From: Parabacteroides faecis
GTDB lineage: Bacteria > Bacteroidota > Bacteroidia > Bacteroidales > Tannerellaceae
Reading direction: 5' to 3'
Assembly (NCBI RefSeq): GCF_014647375.1
Contig: NZ_BMPB01000008.1
Span: 1-64,000 of the forward strand
Length of the DNA stretch: 64,000 nt
Shown piece by piece: positions 17,380 through 26,870 of this stretch; position 1 is the first letter of the stretch; every line of letters starts with the position of its first letter. The translations under genes were made by a program, and so were the position numbers. The notes below the pieces were generated by a model, which saw only the letters and a program-made list of their open reading frames with translations, was not told the DNA's origin and ran no database searches.

Positions 17380-19344
17380 TTACTTTTTAATAATTAAATA
17401 ATCTCCGAAACTTTTGTGTGCATTGACGGCTGAACGGAAACCGTCCCAGTCGTTCGCTTCGTATACACGTTTTTTTAAAGCGAGCTTCTGGTGAAGCATC
17501 ACTTTATCGCCTTGCTGGCTTAATGAACCTTCAAAGTCGGCGGCGTCGCTTTGCTTACTTTCGTTTTTAGCTTCATTCAGCAGGCTATATCCTTTGGGCA
17601 GCTGGATTGTTTCGTCCAGTTCAACCAGTCGGGAACAAGCATCTTTGAAACCATACTGACGTTCGGCGAGGTCGGTGTCAATGCGCAGATAGCTTTTTAC
17701 CTGATTATACAGGTTGTTCATTACCATCGGTTTAAATACCAGTTCTTCTTTACCGGCAATAGCATATTCCGGTATCTCGTAGCGGAAAGTGATCTTAATA
17801 GGGGCAGCCTGATAGTCTTTCGGGTCTTTACCGTAATCAACGCTGATCAGACGGGCTTTAGGAGAAACATTCAATAACTGGCTTTCCAGCATATTCTTCC
17901 ATTGTGACTGCCAGCCACGGGTAAACATACCGCGGATATTACTGTCCGACTGGCCTTCGGCAGTGATAGTAAACTGTCCGGTCAGTGTACCTTTCGCATC
18001 CAGTTTGTTGTTTGCATGAATGCGTACATAATGGTTTTCCGGAGCGGAGACGGGAGTCAGGCAAAGATCGGAACCTTCCGGAACGCCCGGCAGATAGTTT
18101 TGCTGTTGTTCGGCACTGCTCCATAATTCACGGCAGAAAGGAACCCAGGTCGGGTCGAGAGGCATATAAGTACCGCTTGATAATTTAACGACAGCGACAC
18201 AGTGGTTGAAATGGTCGGCGGGGATACTTTCCACCCGGCTGCCTGCCATTGTCATAGCCGGATAAGCCTCAAAGCCTGCCATGCGGAGGAAGGAGATCAA
18301 TGTCCCGGCGATATCTTTACAAACACCACAGCGGTCGGTATAATTCATCTGGGTATTATGAAGTGTAAAACCTTCTCCTTTTCCCATCGAGATACCCGAA
18401 TAACGAATATTATCGGCAACCCAATGGGTGAGGACGGCGATCTTTTCCATTTCCGTTTTCTTCCCTTTGATAAGTTCGTCTACTTTTTTCTGGGCTTCGG
18501 GTAATGGAGCAAAACTTCCGTAATCTTCGTTAACCTTATTGAACCACAATGATTTATCCTGCCATTTCGGAGTGGATGACATCATTAGTTTCGGAGCCGC
18601 ATCGAACAGGTCTACCATATTGGGTTCCCGTTTGGTCGGCATGATATCGTTCGTCGAGAATGTATATGCTTTACGTCCGTCTTCGTAACGCATAGAGGAA
18701 GCACAGTCACCCTGATAGAACTGGAACTGCATCTCTTTTTCCATCGGAATGGATACTTTGTACACTTTACGCACAGTCGGTTCGGTAACCCAGAAAGGAA
18801 CGATATCATAAAATTGCCCGCGCATAGGAGGGATGAAACGGGATTCGTCATCACCGCCATCTGCCAATAATGCGTAGGTGAAACCTTTCTTGTCGATCTC
18901 ATAGTCCAGAATATCGCCCGGATTCAACTGGCCTACTTCAAGCATGATCTGGCGGGCACCCCAATAAATGGCACGTGCCGGTGCTGCGTAATCACAGGCT
19001 TGTGTGACATCCAGGTTGATCACGTCTCCGTTGGCACGGTAAACGGTCGCTCTCTTGAATTGGGCAAAAGCTGTCAGCGGGTCGTAATCGTATTTGATGA
19101 TACGGTTGGCGACTGCTCCGCGGGGAGTCTGTATCTTGATGGTTTTGCAGACAGAAAAAGACCCCGAACCGGTTGGTTGTACGGTTACGGATGTACTGTC
19201 CAGGAGGTTGACGCAATCATATCCGGCATAAACCTCCGGTTTTTGAAGCGTCGGGTCCGGTGCGAACCGGCAACTTTCTCCACTCTGTCCGTAGGCGGAC
19301 GATAGCGTGAGAAATGATAATACGGTAAGTGTCAAATACCTCAT
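17380..19344 (-). CDS. DUF3857 and transglutaminase domain protein with intact catalytic residues
   Basis: A 654-residue exported protein (signal peptide to about residue 19). DUF3857 covers about 40-240, the transglutaminase-like core about 265-400, and a DUF2569/C-terminal beta region follows. The core keeps Cys in RCGVCKD (near 335), His in HFNHCVAV (near 375) and Asp in PLDPTW (near 390), the order expected for a papain-like transglutaminase triad. Substrate is unknown; envelope protein processing is plausible. It begins 24 bp downstream of the menC-menE stop, so it may be read from the menaquinone operon, and is followed at 6 bp by its degenerate paralogue. Confidence 0.82.
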   Translation of the reverse strand: MRYLTLTVLSFLTLSSAYGQSGESCRFAPDPTLQKPEVYAGYDCVNLLDSTSVTVQPTGSGSFSVCKTIKIQTPRGAVANRIIKYDYDPLTAFAQFKRATVYRANGDVINLDVTQACDYAAPARAIYWGARQIMLEVGQLNPGDILDYEIDKKGFTYALLADGGDDESRFIPPMRGQFYDIVPFWVTEPTVRKVYKVSIPMEKEMQFQFYQGDCASSMRYEDGRKAYTFSTNDIMPTKREPNMVDLFDAAPKLMMSSTPKWQDKSLWFNKVNEDYGSFAPLPEAQKKVDELIKGKKTEMEKIAVLTHWVADNIRYSGISMGKGEGFTLHNTQMNYTDRCGVCKDIAGTLISFLRMAGFEAYPAMTMAGSRVESIPADHFNHCVAVVKLSSGTYMPLDPTWVPFCRELWSSAEQQQNYLPGVPEGSDLCLTPVSAPENHYVRIHANNKLDAKGTLTGQFTITAEGQSDSNIRGMFTRGWQSQWKNMLESQLLNVSPKARLISVDYGKDPKDYQAAPIKITFRYEIPEYAIAGKEELVFKPMVMNNLYNQVKSYLRIDTDLAERQYGFKDACSRLVELDETIQLPKGYSLLNEAKNESKQSDAADFEGSLSQQGDKVMLHQKLALKKRVYEANDWDGFRSAVNAHKSFGDYLIIKK

Positions 19345-19368
19345 AAGTATAGTGTTTTTAAATGATGA

Positions 19369-21534
19369 TCAGATTAGTTGTGCAGCCAGTAAGCGACAGG
19401 CTTTCCGGTCTGTTTTGCCACTCCCTGTAAGTGGGATGGCGTCTACCTGCCTGATATATTTAGGCTGTTGATATCTGGGCAGGAGGGAGGCGATCTTATC
19501 AGGAAGGCCGTCCGTATCTGCTGCCTTTTCCACCAATAGCACAATTGCTTCCCCTAATCCCGGATGTGGAACAGCCGTTACCGCAAAGGTAACAGAAATT
19601 ATTGAACGAAGTGTTTCTTCTACACATTCTATCTGTACTTTTATTCCTCCGGTATTGATGGTGTTGTCTTTTCTTCCCAGGATGGTGAAAGTACCGTCCG
19701 GATGTATCTCGGCAATGTCGTTCGTTACTAAAGTTTCGTCGCACACCAGAGGGGCATCGATAACAAGTGTTTCCTCCGGTGACAGAGAAAGTTGTACGGA
19801 AGGGAAAGGAGTGTAGGAAGAAGAGGCCTCCGGCCCGTTCAACCTGCGTAATGCGATATGCGAGAGCGTTTCCGTCATGCCGTAGGTAGAATAGACGGTG
19901 TTGGGAAATGCCCTGATCTCTGTTTCCAGTTCTTTGTTGATTGCTCCGCCTCCGATGATCAGTATTTCCGTTTGGTAGAGACGTACCTTTTCTTCCGGTA
20001 TTCGAAGTGTATTGTATACCTGCAAAGGAATCATTGCTGCAAAGCGGAGCGGGGTTTTTACATCAGCCAGCGGATGTCCTGACGGCGTACGCAGGATGAG
20101 TTTTAATCCGGCAACCAGTGCACGTACGACTACCATCTTCCCGGCAATATATTGTAAAGGCATACATAATAAGGCTGTGTCGCCTTTTTGTAATTGGAGA
20201 AAAGAACAGGTGAGGATTGCGCTTTGCATCATCTGCTCTTTGCGAACGATAAATGCTTTGGGTGTTCCGGTAGAACCGGAGGTGTGTACCGTTATATAAG
20301 GAGATTCATTGAACCAGTCTGCCAGGAAGTTGTAAAGATCACGTTGTATTTGCGGCGTATTGTCGGAGAGTTCGGAAATTAATTGCTGTATATTATCTGC
20401 ATGGCAAATAATATCGTTTTCCAGATGTAACTCCTGTTTATTAGGGTCTGTTGACAGTTCTTTTCTCTCCGGCTGTAGCACACTCTCTACCACCTCTCCG
20501 GAAGGGAAAGAGTTACCATCGTACCATAAACAATCTTTATGGATGGACAAAGGCATCTCTATGTTGTCTGTAAACAATGCCCCCGTTCCCAGCCCTTGTG
20601 GTAACGGATTATTGAATGTGGCACACCATTGTGCTATCGCGTTCAATCCGATATTAGATTCCAGGGCGGAAGTGATCCACCAACCGATCTTTTGTTTTTC
20701 AGCTTCATCTATCCATTCCTGACCGCCGCTTATGCCGCCATGCAGGGAAGGTTTCAATATGATATATTGCGGTTGGATAGCAGACAAAAGCTCTTTTTTT
20801 TCCTGCAGGGTATTATAACCGATCAGTTCTTCATCCAGTGCAATAGGAAGCGGTGTCTGTGCTGTAAGACGTGCCATCTCTTCCCATTGTCCGGCACGGA
20901 TAGGCTGCTCGATAGAATGCAGGTCGAGTTCGGATAGCCGATATAATTTATCCAGGGCATCTACCGGAGAGAATGCGCCATTCGCATCTACCCGTAGTTC
21001 TATTTCTTTCGCAGAGAAATGGGCGCGGATATGTTTTAGCAACGCCAGTTCTTCCTCAAAGTTGATCGCTCCGATTTTCAGTTTGATGCAACGGAAGCCG
21101 GTTTGCATTTTTGTTTCGATCTGCTCCAGCATTTTTTTATAATCGCCCATCCAGATCAGGCCGTTGATCGGAATACCTGCCTCACTCCTTGAAAAAGGGG
21201 TGTCCCAGAGGGCAAAATCTCCTGTACTGAAATGACGGAAAGCTGTTTCCAGTCCGAAGAGGATGGAAGGATAGGGACGGAGCGCTTCCGTATCAGGCAT
21301 TCCTGTTCGTTCCGTTTGCCGGCAGATCGTTGCCAGTATTTGTTCATAATCCGGCAGATCATCACAACTTAATTTAGGAAGGGGAGCACATTCCCCTATA
21401 CCAATTCGTCCGGGATCTTCTTTCGAAGTAAGATATAAGTACCAGCTTTTCCGCGTAGTATATGTTCCCCTCGATGTTCCTGCCGGTTGTTTGAAATGCA
21501 GTACCCTGGGGATGATTTGTATATGATAAGACAT
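19369..21534 (-). CDS. menC-menE: Fused o-succinylbenzoate synthase (MenC) and o-succinylbenzoate-CoA ligase (MenE)
   Basis: One 721-residue frame holds two consecutive enzymes of menaquinone synthesis. Residues 1 to about 345 are an enolase-superfamily MenC: KLKIG with the catalytic Lys pair, metal ligands in RVDANGAF, IEQPI and ALDEE, and LKPS for the second Lys. Residues about 365-721 are a short adenylating MenE: P-loop HTSGSTGTPKAF (near 420), STYGMTE (near 560), GRKDNTINTGG (near 630) and the C-terminal catalytic Lys in TGSGKTDR. The junction is rich in charged residues, a likely linker. The frame is uninterrupted, so this is a true fusion, allowing the succinylbenzoate product to pass to the ligase. 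It follows menB by 12 bp. Confidence 0.93.
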   Translation of the reverse strand: MSYHIQIIPRVLHFKQPAGTSRGTYTTRKSWYLYLTSKEDPGRIGIGECAPLPKLSCDDLPDYEQILATICRQTERTGMPDTEALRPYPSILFGLETAFRHFSTGDFALWDTPFSRSEAGIPINGLIWMGDYKKMLEQIETKMQTGFRCIKLKIGAINFEEELALLKHIRAHFSAKEIELRVDANGAFSPVDALDKLYRLSELDLHSIEQPIRAGQWEEMARLTAQTPLPIALDEELIGYNTLQEKKELLSAIQPQYIILKPSLHGGISGGQEWIDEAEKQKIGWWITSALESNIGLNAIAQWCATFNNPLPQGLGTGALFTDNIEMPLSIHKDCLWYDGNSFPSGEVVESVLQPERKELSTDPNKQELHLENDIICHADNIQQLISELSDNTPQIQRDLYNFLADWFNESPYITVHTSGSTGTPKAFIVRKEQMMQSAILTCSFLQLQKGDTALLCMPLQYIAGKMVVVRALVAGLKLILRTPSGHPLADVKTPLRFAAMIPLQVYNTLRIPEEKVRLYQTEILIIGGGAINKELETEIRAFPNTVYSTYGMTETLSHIALRRLNGPEASSSYTPFPSVQLSLSPEETLVIDAPLVCDETLVTNDIAEIHPDGTFTILGRKDNTINTGGIKVQIECVEETLRSIISVTFAVTAVPHPGLGEAIVLLVEKAADTDGLPDKIASLLPRYQQPKYIRQVDAIPLTGSGKTDRKACRLLAAQLI

Positions 21535-21546
21535 AAGACAACAGCT

Positions 21547-22371
21547 TTATGGGAACTTCGGATAATCCTCAAAACGAGGGCGGCGTTTTTCCAGGAATGC
21601 TTTACCGCCTTCCTGCGCTTCGTCGGTCATGTAGTAAAGCATGGTTGCATCACCGGCAAGTTCCTGGATGCCTGCCTGGCCGTCGAGTTCGGCGTTTAAG
21701 CCGGCTTTGATCATACGGAGGGCAAGCGGACTGTGCATCATCATGGTCTCAGACCATTCAACGTACTCGTCTTCCAGCTTATCCAAAGGAACAACCTTGT
21801 TTACCAGTCCCATATCGAGTGCTTCCTGTGCATTATACTTACGGCAGAGGAACCATATTTCACGTGCTTTCTTTTGTCCGACGATGCGGGCCAGATAAGA
21901 AGAACCGAAACCGGCGTCAAAACTACCTACACGAGGACCCGTTTGTCCGAAGATCGCATTTTCCGAAGCAATAGTCAAATCACAAACTACATGTAATACG
22001 TGGCCTCCACCGATTGCAAAACCATTTACGGCAGCAATGACCGGTTTAGGCATAGAGCGGATCTGCTTCTGTACATCGAGCACATTCAGGCGTGCCACGC
22101 CATCTTTACCGATATAACCGCCGTGACCTTTTACATTCATATCCCCTCCGGCGCAGAATGCGGTATCACCGGCTCCTGTCAGAACGATCACATTTACATC
22201 CTGGCGTTCACGGCAAATATAAAGTGCATCGCTCATCTCCGTCGTTGTAGTAGGCGTGAAGGCATTACGGTAACGTTCGCGGTTGATAGTGATACGGGCA
22301 ATCCCGTTATAAAAATCAAAAAGAATATCTTCGTATTCCTTTATTGTTTTCCATTCTCTTTGTGTAGACAT
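21547..22371 (-). CDS. menB: 1,4-dihydroxy-2-naphthoyl-CoA synthase
   Basis: A 274-residue crotonase-family enzyme that closes the second ring of menaquinone from o-succinylbenzoyl-CoA. The crotonase oxyanion-hole residues are seen in AFCAGGDMN (about 82-90) and the MenB-specific block [20 protein letters not shown] starts near residue 142. Length and motifs fit MenB closely. It lies between menD (57 bp upstream) and the MenC-MenE fusion, an expected pathway neighbourhood. Confidence 0.96.
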   Translation of the reverse strand: MSTQREWKTIKEYEDILFDFYNGIARITINRERYRNAFTPTTTTEMSDALYICRERQDVNVIVLTGAGDTAFCAGGDMNVKGHGGYIGKDGVARLNVLDVQKQIRSMPKPVIAAVNGFAIGGGHVLHVVCDLTIASENAIFGQTGPRVGSFDAGFGSSYLARIVGQKKAREIWFLCRKYNAQEALDMGLVNKVVPLDKLEDEYVEWSETMMMHSPLALRMIKAGLNAELDGQAGIQELAGDATMLYYMTDEAQEGGKAFLEKRRPRFEDYPKFP

Positions 22372-22428
22372 AATATATAATTATTTAATTTGCCAATGTG
22401 CCAATGAAAGTAACTCCTGATTGGCATA

Positions 22429-24090
22429 TTATTTTAGTTTATGATAATATTCTTTCAACAAGCGGACATCTTTTTCTTTTTCGGTAAACACTTCCATCAG
22501 GATCGGCTGGCTGGCTGGGTTCGGTTCCGTAAAGGCTTTCATCGCTTCTTCCAGTTCTTCGGTATTATGTACTCCCTGATAAAGGAATCCCCGTTCAGTC
22601 GCCCAACCTTGTGCAGACGTTTTATGCGAGGCCGTGACAAAACGGTGTGTCTTGTCCGACAAAGATAAGCCGGGTAATGCTTGGAAAATCTCGCCTCCTC
22701 CGTTGTTCAGCAACAAAATACGAACATTACAGCCATAATTACTGTTCCAGAGAGCATTCATATCATAAAAGAAACTCAGATCGCCAATCACGATAAAGTT
22801 CAGCTTGTCCGAAGCTGTAGCATATCCCAAGGCTGTTGAAAGCGAACCTTCTATGCCGCTCGTACCCCGGTTACAACAAACCTCCACCTCTTCCGGTAAT
22901 GTATATAACTGGGCATAACGCACTGTCGAGCTATTCCCTAAGTGTAAAGCGGAAGGAGTCGGCAACGACTTGATCAGCGTACCGATCGCGGCCATTTCGG
23001 AGTAAGCGAATTCCGGTTCGGGCAATTCCTTTGTATTATTTTCCCAGACGCGGGGGAACTCGCTCGTTTTATTCTCCAGTAAATAGGCTATCTTCTCTAA
23101 AAATTCAAACGGGTCCATCTCGATCACTGTCGTCAGAGAGCCGTAAAGGTCGGCAACCTCGCCGTCTGCCGATACATGCCAGTGTTCTTTGGGCGGATGG
23201 TTACGCAGGAATTTTTTCAAACGTTTGGATACGATATGGCCTCCGTAAGTAATTACCAGTTCGGGGACCATTTTCTCTAACGTCTCTTCGGGCAGGGCAT
23301 AAAGCGCTGCATCGAAATTCTTGACCGGAATACCGGGAATGGTCCTGTTTCCGGTATGTTCCGTCAACCATGCAAAATGTTTGTATAACAGTTTGGATAT
23401 TTTCTTTTCAAAAAGATAGATTAGGCTCATCTGTCCGACTACCACCATGCGTTTGTTGTACTTGTTCAGCCGTTCGATCAATGAATTATATTCCCGGTCG
23501 TATATGTTGAGCCCCTGGTAACGGGTGATGACACGGACGTCGGGTAATTCGGTTGTCGTGAATTGGAACAAAGGTTCCGAGATCGGCACATTGATATGGA
23601 CCGGACCTTTTCCATGATGATTCAACTCCAATAAAGCCTCGTTGACGAGACGGTTACAATACCATTCATCTTCGTCAGTCTGTATTTCCGGCAGGTTGAC
23701 GGCTTTCTTTACCAGCGAACCGAATACGCCGGGTTGCGGCAATGTTTGTCCGTCCATTTGTCCGATCCAGGCAGCAGGCCTGTCTGCAGAAATAACTACC
23801 AAAGGAACCTGCTGATAGAATGCTTCCGCTACAGCCGGATGTATGTTCAGCAAAGCCGTACCAGAAGTGCAACAAATAGCAGCCGGTTTTCCTCCGTGCA
23901 ATGCCAGTCCGAGAGCGAAAAAGCCAGCGCTCCGCTCGTCTGTGACGGAATAACAGGAAAAAGACGGATGATTTGCCAACGTATGAACGATCGGGGAATT
24001 TCGGCTTCCCGGACATAATACTACTTTGCTGATATTGTGCTCTTTTAGCAGAGCAACGAGTTGAAGAATATTCTTTTTATCTGAATACAT
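22429..24090 (-). CDS. menD: 2-succinyl-5-enolpyruvyl-6-hydroxy-3-cyclohexene-1-carboxylate synthase
   Basis: A 553-residue thiamin-diphosphate enzyme that joins isochorismate with 2-oxoglutarate, the first committed step to menaquinone. Typical MenD features: SPGSRNSP near residue 27, a conserved [12 protein letters not shown] block near 50 holding the ThDP-activating Glu, and the ThDP/Mg motif near residue 440 ([10 protein letters not shown]). It has its own -7 promoter box and lies 371 bp downstream of menF, with the 22-bp repeat array in between. Confidence 0.96.
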   Translation of the reverse strand: MYSDKKNILQLVALLKEHNISKVVLCPGSRNSPIVHTLANHPSFSCYSVTDERSAGFFALGLALHGGKPAAICCTSGTALLNIHPAVAEAFYQQVPLVVISADRPAAWIGQMDGQTLPQPGVFGSLVKKAVNLPEIQTDEDEWYCNRLVNEALLELNHHGKGPVHINVPISEPLFQFTTTELPDVRVITRYQGLNIYDREYNSLIERLNKYNKRMVVVGQMSLIYLFEKKISKLLYKHFAWLTEHTGNRTIPGIPVKNFDAALYALPEETLEKMVPELVITYGGHIVSKRLKKFLRNHPPKEHWHVSADGEVADLYGSLTTVIEMDPFEFLEKIAYLLENKTSEFPRVWENNTKELPEPEFAYSEMAAIGTLIKSLPTPSALHLGNSSTVRYAQLYTLPEEVEVCCNRGTSGIEGSLSTALGYATASDKLNFIVIGDLSFFYDMNALWNSNYGCNVRILLLNNGGGEIFQALPGLSLSDKTHRFVTASHKTSAQGWATERGFLYQGVHNTEELEEAMKAFTEPNPASQPILMEVFTEKEKDVRLLKEYYHKLK

Positions 24091-24118
24091 ATCAAATTCT
24101 CATATTGGAGTTTATATG

Positions 24119-24126
24119 CAAAAGTA
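24119..24126 (-). promoter_or_regulatory. -7 box for menD
   Basis: TACTTTTG on the minus strand, 28 bp upstream of the menD ATG. It would let menD-menB-menCE be expressed apart from menF. Confidence 0.45.
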
Positions 24127-24358
24127 ACCATAATATCTGATTTAATAATAAGGATACGCATCAAATCAACCTTCCGCTGTCTATTGTTTGTTGATGATTT
24201 ATAAAGTATTTATTATCAAATGTTTGGGGGTGAAAAATCACAAATATTTCTCTTGCCGGATGTCTGTCACGTCTAACTGGTTGATATTCTGCAGGTAACA
24301 GGGTGCTCTGTCAAAAGGTTGTCAAAACCCTACATATATAATAAGAATAAATAAAAGA

Positions 24359-24446
24359 GACTATTGTTTTTACTTTAAAATACAACTGTATTTGATTACA
24401 AAAACAATTGTATTCTGTTACGAAAACAATTGTTTTTGTGACCGGA
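24359..24446. repeat. 22-bp tandem repeat array with ACAATTGT palindromes
   Basis: Four 22-bp units begin at 24359 (weak), 24381, 24403 and 24425. Units 2-4 carry ACAACTGT (24382), ACAATTGT (24404) and ACAATTGT (24426), exactly 22 bp apart; the positions halfway between (11 bp on) read TGATTACA, CTGTTACG and TGTGACCG. It is located just beyond the menF stop in the menF-menD gap. Same helical register as the arrays at 47597 and 61627. Confidence 0.6.
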
Positions 24447-24461
24447 AACGTATAGTCGTTT

Positions 24462-25550
24462 TTACAACAAAGCTTTCATCGTTTGTAGTTTATCTTCCGT
24501 TTCCTGCCATTCGTCGTTAAGTTCTGAGGAAGAGAGCAGACCTCCGCCGGCATAAAGCGTAAGTATTTTGTCTTCGATATGCATACAACGCAGGTTGACG
24601 TACAGGTCGGTTCTGCCTTCGGGGTTTAGCCACCCGATAAAGCCGGAATAATAGCGGCGGTCGTAACCTTCATGGTCCAGAATGAACCGGTAAGCATCGG
24701 CTTTTGGTAATCCGCAGACGGCAGGGGTAGGATGGAGCAAATTGAGCAGGTCGCCCAACTTATTGTTTTCACGCAAGGTAAACCTGAAATCGCTTTTCAG
24801 ATGGCATAAAGCGCCGGCACGTGCCGAATACGGACCTTCCATGATCGAGTCGATACCGAGTGAAGTAAGCTGGTCGTGGATATAGGTGGCGACAATCTGC
24901 TGTTCTCTCTTATTCTTCTCGTCCCAATAGGTCGGCAGTTCGCCGTTTTGAAGCGGCTGTGTCCCGGCCAGGGCGACCGTGTTCCACGCTCCTTTTTCTC
25001 CGGAGAGGATGATTTCGGGTGTACCTCCGATCCAAGTCCCGGTCTGTGGCGTATGGCACAGATAGACATACGAACGGGTATATTGTTGGCAGGCTTTGTA
25101 AAAAGCCTTTGCAGGTGAAAAACCGGACAGACGGTTTTGTGTCAGACTGCGTGAAAGGACCAGCTTATCCAGTTTCTTTTCCTGCAAAGGTTTGATGAAG
25201 GAATCGAAACAACGGATATAATCACCTTCCGTTTTCCATTCGGATGGATTTTCAGTTCCATTCGGATGAAACTCCAGATCCATTCGAATGGAATCCATTG
25301 GCAAGACAGCCGGTACCTCTGTTAGATCGCGGCGGATCAATACAATGGGACAATCCGGGGTGACCCGGAAAGGAGCGATCACGAATCCTGTTTGTCCGTT
25401 CAGCTCTTCTATGCTGTATAAAAGGCGGGCAGAACCGGAACTCTGCATGACGAATCGCGGGTGTTTTTCTCCCGGTATACGGTAAATTGCAAAACTCCGG
25501 CCCTGCCTGATCAATGAATCTATTGCTTCGCTTGTTTCTTCTGAATTCAT
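24462..25550 (-). CDS. menF: Isochorismate synthase
   Basis: A 362-residue chorismate-binding-family enzyme converting chorismate to isochorismate, the entry to the menaquinone branch. It is at the short end for the family; the chorismate-binding domain covers most of the protein. Visible: LVLSRSLTQ (about 130), TPEIILSG (about 178), ALAGTQP (about 195), and GPYSARAGALCHL followed by HPTPAVCGLPK (about 285). Its ATG overlaps the stop codon of the HAD-hotdog gene by 4 bp, so the two are translationally coupled. Confidence 0.93.
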   Translation of the reverse strand: MNSEETSEAIDSLIRQGRSFAIYRIPGEKHPRFVMQSSGSARLLYSIEELNGQTGFVIAPFRVTPDCPIVLIRRDLTEVPAVLPMDSIRMDLEFHPNGTENPSEWKTEGDYIRCFDSFIKPLQEKKLDKLVLSRSLTQNRLSGFSPAKAFYKACQQYTRSYVYLCHTPQTGTWIGGTPEIILSGEKGAWNTVALAGTQPLQNGELPTYWDEKNKREQQIVATYIHDQLTSLGIDSIMEGPYSARAGALCHLKSDFRFTLRENNKLGDLLNLLHPTPAVCGLPKADAYRFILDHEGYDRRYYSGFIGWLNPEGRTDLYVNLRCMHIEDKILTLYAGGGLLSSSELNDEWQETEDKLQTMKALL

Positions 25551-26779
25551 TTCTTTTTTAATATACTATTCACTACGCGTATGGAGGATACCAGTTTATC
25601 AGTAGAGGTAAACACATCTACGTTCCATACATGTGAAGAACGACCTTTGTGGATAATTGTTCCTACGGCCCGTACAGTATCTCCCTCATGGGCCGATGAC
25701 ATATGGCTACCGCTTACCTGCATTCCGACAACGATCTCGTCCGGTTTTGCCAGGATCATGGAACCCAATCCGGCAACAGTTTCAGCCAGGGCCAGTGTCG
25801 CACCACCGTGCAGGATACCGAAAGGCTGGCGCGTACGCTCGTCTACCGGCATGGTTGCTTCCACGCGGTCTTCAGAAGCATAAGTATATTGAATGCCCAG
25901 ATTGCCCATCAGTGCATGTTTGGCACGTATGTTCAACTGGTCCAAAGGAACTTCCGTCGGTTTGATCGCTGCCAGGATCGCTGTTTCCACAGCGACTGCA
26001 ACACCGTCCATATCGTTAGCCAAAGTGGTGAAGTCCGTACAACTCTTTACTGAATCGCGGGCGTTGCCCATCGCAACACTGGTTCCGGCAAGCTGTAACA
26101 TCGGTACGTCGGCAATACCGTCGCCGATGGCTACCACTTCTTCTGTCGTGATATTCAGTTTTGCCATCAGAACGCCCAATGTATTCCCTTTGTTGATAAA
26201 CTGGGGGACAACTTCCAGATAGTAATCTTCCGACCGGAATACGTCCAGTACACCGTCCAAACGTTTCTTCCAATGATTTTCCAAACCTACCAGTTCTGCT
26301 TCATCGTCGCTGGCAAGAACACATTTGCAGGGACTGAAGTCGACAGCCTCCGGAAAATTATCGACGCCGATCACACGCATATTGTTCAAGGCGGCTTCTT
26401 CCTGCACATGTTTGTTGTCAGGTTTGTCCGTCAGGATGTAATCTTTATGGTAAGTGAAAATGGCAAAGTCGTTTTTCTTTGCTTTCTTATCCAGATAGGG
26501 CAACATTTCCGGATTGATACGTTTTTCAAAAAGTAATTCACCCGTTTGTACATTGATGATCTGTCCACCGTTATATGAAAGAATGAAACCACCGTAATGA
26601 TCCAGTTCCAGAGCCTTAGCCAGCGGCATGACCCCGTTGGTCGGTCTGCCGGATGCCAATACAATATGTATTCCCATCTGCTGAACTTTCAGTAAAGCAG
26701 CCTGGGTACGGGCAGTTATCTCTTTATTGCTGTTGAGCAATGTCCCGTCTACGTCTAAAACTAATAATTTGTACTTCAT
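25547..26779 (-). CDS. Fusion of a Cof-type HAD hydrolase and a hotdog thioesterase (candidate DHNA-CoA thioesterase)
   Basis: A 410-residue two-domain protein. Residues 1 to about 268 are a Cof/HAD-IIB phosphatase: DVDGTLL at 9-15 with the nucleophile Asp, SGRP near 44, and GDGIADVPM near 220 (Asp kept, the usual Asn replaced by Ala). Residues about 280-410 are a PaaI/YbdB-like hotdog thioesterase with the HGGA motif near 325 and a GRSSHVW strand near 385. Coupled to menF by a 4-bp overlap, the hotdog half is a strong candidate for hydrolysing 1,4-dihydroxy-2-naphthoyl-CoA, the step otherwise missing here. The role of the HAD half is unclear. Confidence 0.85.
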   Translation of the reverse strand: MKYKLLVLDVDGTLLNSNKEITARTQAALLKVQQMGIHIVLASGRPTNGVMPLAKALELDHYGGFILSYNGGQIINVQTGELLFEKRINPEMLPYLDKKAKKNDFAIFTYHKDYILTDKPDNKHVQEEAALNNMRVIGVDNFPEAVDFSPCKCVLASDDEAELVGLENHWKKRLDGVLDVFRSEDYYLEVVPQFINKGNTLGVLMAKLNITTEEVVAIGDGIADVPMLQLAGTSVAMGNARDSVKSCTDFTTLANDMDGVAVAVETAILAAIKPTEVPLDQLNIRAKHALMGNLGIQYTYASEDRVEATMPVDERTRQPFGILHGGATLALAETVAGLGSMILAKPDEIVVGMQVSGSHMSSAHEGDTVRAVGTIIHKGRSSHVWNVDVFTSTDKLVSSIRVVNSILKKK

Positions 26780-26805
26780 GGCTTGCTGTTTTTTTGTTTA
26801 GATGA

Positions 26806-26813
26806 CAAATATA
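26806..26813 (-). promoter_or_regulatory. -7 box for the HAD-hotdog/menF unit
   Basis: TATATTTG on the minus strand, 26 bp upstream of the ATG. A possible -33 TTG lies 24 bp farther, slightly beyond the usual spacing. Confidence 0.4.
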
Positions 26814-26870
26814 CATAATTCTGACTTACCTTTTTACCAATCCTTGCATGAAATATACGGATAAACCATA

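Larger units (their letters stand above)
24091..24461. other. Non-coding gap between menF and menD
   Basis: 371 bp without a gene. It holds the menD promoter (-7 box at 24119-24126), an AT-rich stretch, and a 22-bp repeat array next to the menF stop codon. No coding frame with sense was found on either strand. Confidence 0.6.

Noticed and set aside
24359-24446. CRISPR-like array
   Set aside because: Units are 22 bp with no unique spacers of 25-40 bp, and there are no cas genes in the window; it is a phased repeat, not CRISPR.
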